Of a stretch of DNA of 64,000 nt, positions 36,225 to 44,428 are shown piece after piece. The notes under the pieces are model-generated. The model ran no database searches, was not told the origin of the DNA, and saw nothing but the letters and a program-made list of their open reading frames with translations. Both the position numbers and the translations under genes were made by a program. The stretch's first letter is position 1, and the number at the start of each line of letters is the position of its first letter. Source of the DNA: Cryptomeria japonica (Eukaryota > Streptophyta > Pinopsida > Cupressales > Cupressaceae); the NCBI RefSeq assembly GCF_030272615.1, contig NC_081414.1, positions 338,498,502 to 338,562,501 on the forward strand, read 5' to 3'.

Positions 36225-36810
36225 AATCTCATGGGTACCCTTTTAGCTGAATTTACCCTATATTTAGGTGAATCTACCCTTGTATCATTCCTCGATCTAG
36301 TATGTCATTCCACCAATCAATAATTTTTCCATATTCTTGGGAGAATACACTATCCCTTAGGTGAATATGCCATATCCTTAAATGAATCCTCCTTGTCATC
36401 ATCCTAAGTCCTCTTTTTGTTAAGTCTTATCCCTTCATCTTTAGGAAAATCCACCTATCCTTATGTGAATCTACTTTCTCTTAGGTGAATCTATTTCACA
36501 TAAATCATTTATCTTATCCATCTTTCTTATGCAAATGGTGAATTTTTCCTATCCTTAGATGACTACACTCCCATTTAGGTGAATCTATCTAGTTTTAGTC
36601 TCCTTCCATTATTTTGTCCACATTTGTATCCTCTAGTTTACATGAATCTTCTTGTTCTTAGGAAAATCAACCCTATCATTCTAAGGAAAATTCACCTTGT
36701 CATCATCCTTAATCATCTACCTTTCAAGTGTATAGTCCATCCATCCTTGGGAGAATCTAACATATTATTGGGAAAATCCACTCCCTCTTAGGTGAATCCA
36801 CCTTTTCCAC
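36225..36810 (+). repeat. cluster of TTAGGTGAATC-type words
   Basis: Variants of cttaggtgaatctaccc occur more than ten times (for example near 36,262, 36,358, 36,478, 36,574 and 36,788), mixed with tgggagaatc and aggaaaatcc variants at irregular spacing, mostly on the same strand. Confidence 0.65.
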
Positions 36811-37670
36811 CTTCTCATTAATCTATTATTTCTTCTAAGGACACAAAAGTGGATAGAAAACAATAGAGGAGATATTACTCAAACAAGTACTAAGGAATTG
36901 CATTAGTGACATGTCACAAATGTGAGTTATACATGTTCCAAATTGATTGATTCTCATGAAGGAAATAAGTTATCTACAATAAATAGCCACCCAAAAAACC
37001 CATTTGCTTTAGGCAAACTATCTTCTTAGTAGTAGCTTAATTCTTGAGACACTTGATTTAGATATGATCTTGTAAATGGTGTTAAAAAGAGTAATTAGTC
37101 ACCAACCAACCACACTCTTCATTTGTATATTTAAGAATTAGTTTGGTCAAACCTTGATTGTAACAAGCATAACCAAATCCTCCATGATAAAGTTAACAAC
37201 AAATATATTATTGCATAACCAAATCTTTATGGTGGGCGTGTTCAACAAATATATTATTGTGTGAATTGCTTTTGTCCAAAATGTAGGAACTTGATCTACA
37301 TATCCATGAAGACATGATTAGGTCTCTATACAACACTGTTTTGTTGATGCATATATGTAGTGGTTAGGTGTTTTCTTTTAGTTGTGGATAAACCATTTTG
37401 AGTGAATTTCTCATTTACTTGAGCATTTTTCATTTAGATAACAACTGGATGACCATTCAACAAGGGCTTTAAACTCTTTGAATTTCACAAATGCTTGAGC
37501 TTTTCTTGTCAAGCAATGTACCCACATCTTAAAGACATCAAATTATGAAAGATGATAGTCCCAAATCTACAAATGACTATCACAACATAGTGAATAAGGG
37601 AAATCCATAGATACATTAATGAGTAGCCCTAGATCAATACAAAGGGAAATACAGTCATGTTTATCTCAAT

Positions 37671-37787
37671 GCAACGTTTGTCAGCATCCTCATTGCGTGT
37701 GCCAAAATAGGAGCTTTCGAACAAGGTATGGACATCCATCAAAGCATAATCGAGAGAGCATTGGAATACAGGTCGGTTCTTGTCTAA
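37671..37787 (+). pseudogene. captured pentatricopeptide-repeat (PPR) fragment 1
   Basis: The frame reads ATFVSILIACAKIGAFEQGM then DIHQSIIERALE before a stop. This is the stretch of a PLS-class PPR protein where one motif gives VTF-S-L-ACA--GA-E-G-EIH. PPR proteins bind organellar RNA; this piece is far too short to act. It lies inside the CACTA element on the strand opposite the transposon genes, so it is best read as host sequence picked up by the transposon. Confidence 0.75.
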
Positions 37788-37977
37788 CAAGATTCGGGAC
37801 GTAGGGCCCCCACTAATAGGAAAACCCATAGTGGGTATGGGAGGAAGTCGGGTCTTATGTTGTTCAATGCAATCCCCATTCCGTTTGTTCGAGTTACTTC
37901 ATTAATGTCTTCCAAATTCTCAGAGCGGTTTTTTTAATCCAATAAAAAAAATCACAAAATGGGGTAGCATACACACG

Positions 37978-38058
37978 GCATGTGAACTGTATGACGAAAT
38001 ACCTCAAAGAGATGTCATTTCATGGAATTTTAAGATCGTAGGAATGCACAAAATGGAT
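37978..38058 (+). pseudogene. captured PPR fragment 2
   Basis: The frame reads ACELYDEIPQRDVISWNFK followed by IVGMHKMD and a stop, matching the PPR L/S motif text A-LFDEMP-RDVISWN-MI-GY. It is about 190 bp downstream of fragment 1 on the same strand; the sequence between them no longer reads as PPR. In a PLS array this motif would normally lie before or after the fragment 1 text, so parts are missing or rearranged. Confidence 0.78.
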
Positions 38059-38104
38059 TAATTCGAAAAAAAACTTACCTTGCTTGTGCAGAGATCGCTT
38101 TGGT

Positions 38105-38124
38105 GGGGGGGGGGGGGGGGGGGG
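38105..38124 (+). repeat. G homopolymer, 20 bases
   Basis: Twenty consecutive G occur near the right subterminal region of the CACTA element. The exact length could reflect sequencing or assembly error. Confidence 0.85.
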
Positions 38125-38196
38125 CAGGGAGGCAAGACGGTCGCCGCTTGTGCTTTCAAAATGAAAATGCGTTGTGTTTTTTTTTTTTAATAAAAT

Positions 38197-38348
38197 GTCC
38201 GAGGTCTTAGGAATTCCGATGAACACAGGCATAGGTCGTTGGAATTCCAACGAACATGGGCATTTTAAAAAAAAAAAATCAAATTTTCACACAATGCTCC
38301 TTGTCTGTCAGAAACCTCCGTCGGAATTTAACCCCAAATGTATTAGTG
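38197..38348. repeat. CACTA right subterminal region and terminal inverted repeat
   Basis: It contains ggaattccgatg, the palindrome cgttggaattccaacg and cgtcggaatt, the same word family as the left subterminal region. It ends tattagtg at 38,348, the complement of the CACTA terminus. Target duplication agc follows. Confidence 0.85.
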
Positions 38349-38774
38349 AGCATTGGATTCCTTCAAAGTTGCATTCTCAGAAATAGCCATATTTCGTTCA
38401 CCTTGCATTTCCTCTTTTTCCACTCTACTCTCTTGGAGATGAGTGGTAAGTGCACTGATTTCTTTCTTCAGCTTGGAGATCTCATGATCTTTGTCTTTTA
38501 CTAGATCTTTAGCTTTTCTCCGGTTCTCAAGCTCTTGACACATCCTAATAGTCAGTCCTTCAAGTTCCCTTCTTAGGTTAGCATTAGACTCATTTAGTTT
38601 TTCAACTTCTTCAACTAGGGCTTCCATGTCCACTTCATCAGAGGAACTGTTTTCAGTTAGCTCCATCAGTTTCTCAGCATGCTCTCTCATTTTTTCCAGA
38701 GAGGCCATATAGTTGAGTTTGAGTTCATCATAGGCTTTCTTAGTTTGAGTGAGCCAATGAGTAAGTTCCCTCAT
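38349..38774 (-). pseudogene. gag: gag of element C, N-terminal part
   Basis: The frame starts MRELTHWLTQTKKAYDELKL at 38,774 and is almost all heptad-rich coiled coil (EKLMELTENSSSDEVDMEAL, EELTIRMC-type text), reaching LKESNAH at the CACTA junction. The rest of gag continues at 17,729. An upstream in-frame ATG with TAA three codons later (ATGGGGGAATAA) occurs in both B and C, so the start at 38,774 is preferred; in element B that ATG is TTG. This half is open in element C without stops. Confidence 0.82.
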
Positions 38775-38825
38775 AGTTTATTCCCCCATATCTCTTTCCA
38801 AGTGGTTAAACTTATAGAAAGGTTG

Positions 38826-38838
38826 GCTATGATACCAA
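38826..38838 (-). promoter_or_regulatory. element C primer binding site
   Basis: The minus strand reads TTGGTATCATAGC just after the 5' LTR end. It differs by one base from the initiator-Met tRNA complement TGGTATCAGAGC seen intact in elements B and E. Confidence 0.85.
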
Positions 38839-38839
38839 T

Positions 38840-40046
38840 TGATGAATACTAAGAGGGGGGGGGTGAATTAGTATACCAAAGAATACTGAACTTAAACACT
38901 TAAACAGTTTAGCAGTAAATCGATATAACAGTTTTATTAACAAACTAGTTAACGCAAATGCAAACTAGACAACAAAAAAGTCATTCACCCACAGAAGCAC
39001 AATCATCATAACACAAGAGATTTTGACGTGGAAACCCAAATGGGAAAAACCACGGTGAGATGAAACTCACAAGTAACTATCTGTAGAATAGTAACCAAAC
39101 CGGTTAAGCTCAGACTAGTTAAGGTCATACAATGTTCTTCACCAGAACAGATCCTGTTAGGAATCTCAATCTCTGTTATGAGATAAGTTTGATTAAAGAC
39201 TACCTTGTGAGAGGATTTCAGATCCATGGATGTGAACCGCCTTGTTAGAGGATTTACAAAGGATTTTCTAGGCCTACCCAGTTAGGGGTTTCAGACTTGT
39301 CAAAGATGTGAGTAATCAACAAGTGAATGATCTATCAAATAGCATAGTCTGCTTGGTTAGATCCATGATAGCTCATTGCTAATTCATATCAGGATTACTT
39401 CAGTCTTCAGTAAATCCACACTCTGTTATAGCACACAGACTCGATCTTCTCTTCTAATATTGTAGAAACAAAAACTCATCAACCACCAAAAAACCCTAAC
39501 CAACTCTCTCATCTAAAACCCTAGACATGATGTCCTTGAAAAGGAATCTGATTTCATGTCGGTCCAATAGGATTACATTGCAATTTCCTAGGTTCATTGC
39601 ATCTAGACACATTTGGTAACATGACACAAAATCACCATCAAAGTGTCGGTGGATGGTAACTCATCACAAAAATATCGGCTGGTAACTCATCATAGAGTAT
39701 TACCGGTTAATACAACTTTACTGATTATTGGTTGGTAACTCATCACATAGTAATATCGGTTCAAACATTAAACCGATTACCGGTTGTCAAAAATGAAGAC
39801 TAGGAAAATGATAACTATTGCTTTAGATTATTCGCTCCGCTTGAGATCACTGAACCGCTTGAGGTCTTCATATCACTTGAGATCGGTAAACACTTTCTAC
39901 AAAACATAGATAGCCTAAAGACTATAATACATAATACCGGTTTGGAACAAATACCGGTTGAGTATAACTCATACATAAAAAGTGATCTCAAAGAAAGTGT
40001 GTGTCCATCAATGACAATCACAACATAAACATAAAAAATGCCAACA
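38840..40046 (-). repeat. element C 5' LTR
   Basis: On the minus strand it begins TGTTGGCATTTTTT at 40,046 and ends TATTCATCA at 38,840. It is the partner of 11,693-12,894. The outer flank gtgta repeats that at the other end. Confidence 0.92.
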
Positions 40047-40143
40047 GTGTACCGACTCAAGGGCTATCAACAGGATAATAAACAGATATAGGTTCCCAAT
40101 ACCGAGAATAGAGGATTTTATTTCATTACACAGCTAATTTTCA
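40047..40143 (+). pseudogene. gypsy RT fragment, right piece
   Basis: It continues the text interrupted at 11,692, reading DSRAINRIINRYRFPIPRIED before it dissolves at the border with repeat X. The first five bases (gtgta) are the element C target duplication. With the left piece the relic is only about 350 bp long. Confidence 0.85.
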
Positions 40144-41555
40144 AGCACATGGTGTTGTCTACAGGTTCATTTTTTTTGTAATTGTGGGTTGTATCAATCA
40201 TCAACCTTGATGTAACTGAATGCCTATTTTGTATGGTCAATAATCTCTTAGGTGAGCATATAAACCTAGAGGTCTATTAGGCCATGAAGGCTTGGAATTT
40301 GGATTTTGTCGAAGTTAGTATGTTTAGGATGTTGTCTTAGGTGTTGGAGTAAATAATGACATTGGTTATGTTTCCATAAGGTCTAGGTAGTTAATAATCG
40401 GTGTTGTTCTAAAATTATAAAATTACAAAATATTGCATTTATTGTCAAGCAACTTTTCAAAGTTGTCAGTAGGATGGCAACTACTTCTCCAATGGTCCTA
40501 ACTATTCAAAAGTTAGCTATGGATGTTGGAAGAGGTTTATATATATATGTGGACAACCATTGGAAGGGTATCGAAGGTTTTGTAAAGTTTGGTGGAGAAA
40601 GTAAATAAGAAAAATTTGATTTCGCCATACAAAGATTTTTTTGTACGATTAGTACAGACTGTGAGAATTCTTGATGGAAGTTTTGATCTAGTTAGGAGTA
40701 ACTCTGGAACACCTTTCCAATGCACCATGTCTGACCTCTCAATTTAAAGTCTAGTGGAAGTTAAAAACATTTATTTTTTGCAGGTTGAAACCCTCCATTT
40801 TCAAGGGTTATAATGCAAGTAAGACTCTAACTTATAGTCTACTCATTCGGATCTGATGGGAATGGGTAGAATGCTAGTTAGGGATGTGTACTTTAAGATC
40901 CCAGAGGGATGAGGTCAGAGGAGTTGGTTGGTACAATACCACCAAGCCCTAGTATAAACTGGTTGAGGGTTTAGATTAGATTAGATGAGTTTCTTTGAGT
41001 AGATAATGAAAAATGATGAAATGATGAGTTGAAGTGCTGAAACTGGGTTTTTGAACATGGGAGAAACTTCCTAAAAAGTTGGAACCTTTTTGTGATCCCA
41101 TTCTCCATACCTCTTTTGTGAGACCAGTCTAACCTGATCAATTAGGCCTGTAACCAAGTAGGTGTTGAAGAGTGCAGGAATAGGGTGGAAATCCAATCTT
41201 TTTGAATCTGATTGTGGTCCCAAAAGGGTGTCTGAAACCTAAATTTGGTTAAAGTGTAGTTTGGTGTTATTTTGAGAGAAGTACCAAAAGACAGTGAAAT
41301 AGGGCTACTAACCGGTAAGCCTGTAAAACCTATACTGGTAAAAATGTGAAACCTATACTGGTAGACCTATACTGGTGGGATTGTCTAGTCCTCAAAAAAC
41401 CAATACTTATCTTGTGTTTCAAGTAAGAATTATGGAAGACCTTGATAGGTCTTAAGAAGTGGGAAAGAGTGTGTGTCGACCCGGTTAGTGGTGAGAAGTT
41501 GATTTCACAGTTGAGGTGTGAAACATAACCGGAAAAATAAGACCAGAGGTGTGAT
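40144..41555 (+). repeat. X2: repeat X, direct copy
   Basis: It is the inverted partner of X1 (9,957-11,425) and nearly identical to X3 (47,399-48,622). The right end (gaggtgtg) is interrupted by element B; X resumes after the second LTR at 49,732 (tgtgtgggtttatc). No protein is recognised. A TATA-like tttatatatatatg lies at 40,536. Confidence 0.85.
40536..40549 (+). promoter_or_regulatory. TATA-like sequence in repeat X
   Basis: tttatatatatatg occurs in X2 and in slightly changed form in X1 and X3. It is a candidate core promoter if X is an LTR, but composition alone can produce it. Confidence 0.3.
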
Positions 41556-42649
41556 TGTTGGCATTTTTGATGTTTATGTTGTGATTGTCATTGATGGACA
41601 CACACTTGCATTGAGATCCTCTTTATATGTATATGGTAAAGCACAACCGGTATTTGTTTCAACCGGTATGTTGTATTATAGTCTTTAGACTATTGATATT
41701 TTGCAAAATATGTTTCCCGGTTTGAAGTGGCATGTTGACCTTAAGCGGTACGAGGGATTAAAGCGGCATAACACATTTCTACCAGTCTATATTTTTGTCA
41801 AACCGGCAACTGGCATTTTGTATGAACCGGTAGTACTTTGTGATGAGTTACCACCCATTGATTGTTTGAAGGTGTCGACATTGTAGCGATGCTTTTTGTG
41901 ACGTATTACCTAGTATGTCCATGTTCATTGAACCTAGGAAATTGTAATGTAATCTTATTGGACCGACATGAAATCAGTTTCCTTTATAAGGACATCATGT
42001 CTAGGGTTTTAGGTTGTTATTATTATTGTTGTTGCGATAGTTGATATTGCGGCTAGTGTTTAAGGTGGTTAAGGAGTTGGAGAGATTATGAATGTGTAGA
42101 AGATTGAAGTAATGCAATAGAGCATTAAAAATGAGCCATCAAGGATCTAACCGTGCAGTCTGTGCTATTAGCTAGATCAAACACTTGTTGATTACTCACA
42201 TCTTTGACAAGTTTGCAGCCCTTAACTGGGTAGGCCCAAAAGCCTCTTGAAAATCCTCTAACAAGGTGGTTCACATCTGTGAGTCTAAAATCCTCTAGCA
42301 AGGTAGTCTTTAATCAGACTTGTCTCTTAACAGAGATTGAGATTCCTAACAGGATCTGTTATGGTAAGGAACGTTGTAAGACCTTAACCGGTCTGGTTCC
42401 TATTCTGCAGATAGTGACTTGTGAGTTCCATCTCACCGTCATTTTTCCCATTTGGGTTTCCATGTCAAATTATCTTGTGTTATGGTGTTTGTGCTTCTGT
42501 GGGTAAATGCATTATTAGCTATTTGGTTTGCATGTTTGTTAACTGGTTTGTCTGTTAAATTGTTTTACCGGTTTACTGCTAGTCTTGTAAAGTGTTTTAG
42601 TGCGAAGATTTTTGGCATACTAATTCACCCTCCCTCTTAGTATTCATCA
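41556..42649 (+). repeat. element B 5' LTR
   Basis: It begins TGTTGGCATTTTTG and ends TATTCATCA, followed by the primer site. It carries many accggt/aaccgg words and a likely TATA box near 41,983. The left flank is gtgat. Confidence 0.9.
41982..41990 (+). promoter_or_regulatory. probable TATA box in element B LTR
   Basis: ctttataag occurs about 670 bp before the LTR end, followed about 25 bp on by catgtctagggtttt. It is conserved in the second LTR (near 49,049) and degenerate in element C. Confidence 0.45.
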
Positions 42650-42651
42650 AT

Positions 42652-42663
42652 TGGTATCAGAGC
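42652..42663 (+). promoter_or_regulatory. element B primer binding site
   Basis: TGGTATCAGAGC, complementary to the 3' end of plant initiator-Met tRNA, begins two bases after the LTR. Confidence 0.92.
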
Positions 42664-42699
42664 CTACCTTTCTATAAGTTTAACCACTTGGAAAGAGAT

Positions 42700-43977
42700 A
42701 TGGGGGAATAAACCTTGAGGGAACTTACTCAATGACTCACTCAGTCTGAGCAAGCCTATGATGATCTTATGGTCAAATACAAGGCATCTCAAGCAAAAAG
42801 GAGAGAACATGCAGAAAAGTTGATGGAGCTATCTGAAAATAGTTCTACAGATGAAGCAGATATGGAAACCCTAATTGTAGAAGTAAATAAGCTGAATGAA
42901 TCAAACTCCAACCCAAGAAAGGAGTTGGAAGGACTGACTATCTAGATGTGTCAAGAGCTTGAGAACCGGAGAAAAGCTGAAGACCTAGTGAAAGAAAGAG
43001 ATTTTGAGATCTCCAAGTTGAAACAAGAGATGAGTGCCCTAAATGCTCAACTCCATGCAAGAAAGGTGGAAAAGGAAGACATGCAAGGAGAACTAAACAC
43101 TGCCATCTCTGAGAATGAAAACCTGTTGGAAACAAATGCTGCTATTTCTAAAGAACTCTCTGAGTCAAAGGAAATACTTGCTAAGTTCAGCAAAAGTATT
43201 GTCAAGCTAGAGCAAAAGCTTGAATCTGCCAAACCGGTCAAAAATACCAATGGACTTGGTTATTCCGGTCATGAGGAAGGTGAGACCTCTGGTACAAATG
43301 CTGGAGCATCAAAGAAACAACTAGCATCAAAGGATAAAGGTAAGAAAAAGTTTAAACCTGTTTGTTTCAACTGTCTTAAAGAAGGACATACTGCTAATGT
43401 GTGTAGGAGTAAGGCTTACAACAATTTTCCTTATTTCCTAAATGATAAGCCTAGACCCTATAGATTTGATGGTAACTATTATGCATGCAACAAGTATGGG
43501 CACATAGCATCTGAGTGCAGGTCTATTATGAATAACACTGGAAGATATCCTCAGAGGACCCAAAGAGTTGGTCCTGAAGCTTTTGTGAACCGGAATCACA
43601 ACCGGTTTAATGCCTTCAATCATCAGCCAAGAAGAGGTGGTTATCAAGCAGCAACTGGATGGAGAGCAAATTGTATGATCTATCATGGTCATGGTCATAC
43701 TACTGCAACATGTAGAAGGAAGAATGGAAACATGGACGATGGACCGTGTAGAGCTCCTGGATTGGTCTGCTATCATTGCAACAAACTGGGTCACATTGAT
43801 AGATTATGTAGATCAAGAAGGAGCATATCTGATGATATACAGGTCACTCTAGAAGGAGACATTGATGTTGACACTGTTCAAGCGGACATGAAAAAAATTT
43901 GGAAGGAGAAACTAGCAGTGTTACAAGAGGAACCGGTTTCTGCACCTAGTGTGAAAATCACGGAACCGGCAAACTAA
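42700..43977 (+). pseudogene. gag: gag of element B (coiled coil plus four zinc knuckles)
   Basis: The family start codon (at the position of 38,774 in element C) is TTG here, and stops occur after RELTQ and before MCQELENR; the longest open part is 42,946-43,977. Heptad-rich sequence to about residue 170 of the full gag is followed by four knuckle motifs: CFNCLKEGHTANVC, YYACNKYGHIASEC (first Cys lost), CMIYHGHGHTTATC (second Cys lost) and CYHCNKLGHIDRLC. Two are thus intact CCHC boxes. It ends EITEPAN-like text at a TAA. No copia UBN2 capsid core is seen. Gag would bind and package the element RNA. Confidence 0.85.
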
Positions 43978-44428
43978 GCTTTAGGAAAGCTTGAGGGGAG
44001 AAAACGACAAATTGTTTCGAACCCCCAATTTTCACTAGTAAAAGACCTTAACCAATATTTTAAACGTATTGTTTGGCAGAAGATCGAAAATGGTAAAAAG
44101 GCAAAATTAGGATTTATGCCCTAATGGAGGAGCATTAATGATGGTAGGTGAGGACTATGTTTAAAAGCATTTTTGAAATCATTTCTCACTATCAGTTTTC
44201 GAGTGAAGAAAAGTTTTTCAAAGAGTAGAGTGATGAAAAGGCGATTTGAGCAGAGATTTGGAGAAATTGAGAAACCGCGAAGGAGATTCAAATTCAAACT
44301 GGAAACGGTCAAGTGGAGAACACAAAGTGGTGATTCAACAACTAACGGAGTGTGAAGTAAAGGAGAATCTGCAAGCCCTAATTTCATGTGTTTCAAAAGG
44401 TATTTCTCGAGTTCTTAAGGTTTCTATC
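43978..44428 (+). other. spacer between gag and second ORF, element B
   Basis: About 450 bp lie between gag stop and the next family start codon. An open frame extends upstream of the chosen ATG (from 44,246) but is not conserved in element C, so the ATG at 44,429, aligned with that of element C, is preferred. Confidence 0.5.

Larger units (their letters stand above)
32980..37670. other. CACTA interior without recognised genes (right side)
   Basis: This is upstream of the transposase gene and should include its promoter, but I see no certain TATA box. It contains a 115-bp tandem repeat (34,842-35,160), a short gt run (35,312-35,324) and a cluster of ttaggtgaatc-type words (36,225-36,810). 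ORFs here are short and featureless. Confidence 0.55.
17730..38348 (-). mobile_element. complete En/Spm-CACTA DNA transposon (20.6 kb)
   Basis: The plus-strand left end reads CACTAGTACATT and the right end, on the minus strand, CACTAATACATT. A 3-bp target duplication agc lies at 17,727-17,729 and 38,349-38,351, the length CACTA elements make. It interrupts the gag of element C: the gag text continues across the empty site. Inside, on the minus strand, are a TNP2-type transposase gene (28,634-32,979) and a second gene with SET-like and TNPA-like exons (24,141-27,925). Subterminal regions carry repeated gtcggaattccgac-type words. PPR gene pieces lie near the right end. Stops in both genes suggest this copy is no longer autonomous. 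Confidence 0.95.
11693..40046 (-). mobile_element. element C: complete two-ORF LTR retrotransposon (gag plus unknown ORF), split by a CACTA element
   Basis: It has two LTRs of about 1.2 kb in the same orientation (11,693-12,894 and 38,840-40,046), a primer site, a polypurine tract and a 5-bp target duplication gtgta on both sides (11,688-11,692 and 40,047-40,051). Without the 20.6 kb CACTA insertion it is about 7.7 kb. The internal region encodes a coiled-coil/zinc-knuckle gag and a second ORF of about 1,000 codons; no protease, integrase or RT is seen. It would therefore need enzymes supplied in trans, presumably by a copia element given the copia-like primer site and tract. Its closest relative here is element B. 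Confidence 0.9.

Noticed and set aside
38105-38124. G20 run as a possible G-quadruplex regulatory element
   Set aside because: A pure homopolymer of this length is prone to sequencing error and nothing around it suggests function.
40144-41555. Repeat X as a simple LTR of element B
   Set aside because: The element B LTR has its own TG and CA ends inside X, and X lacks a primer site or polypurine tract at its borders.
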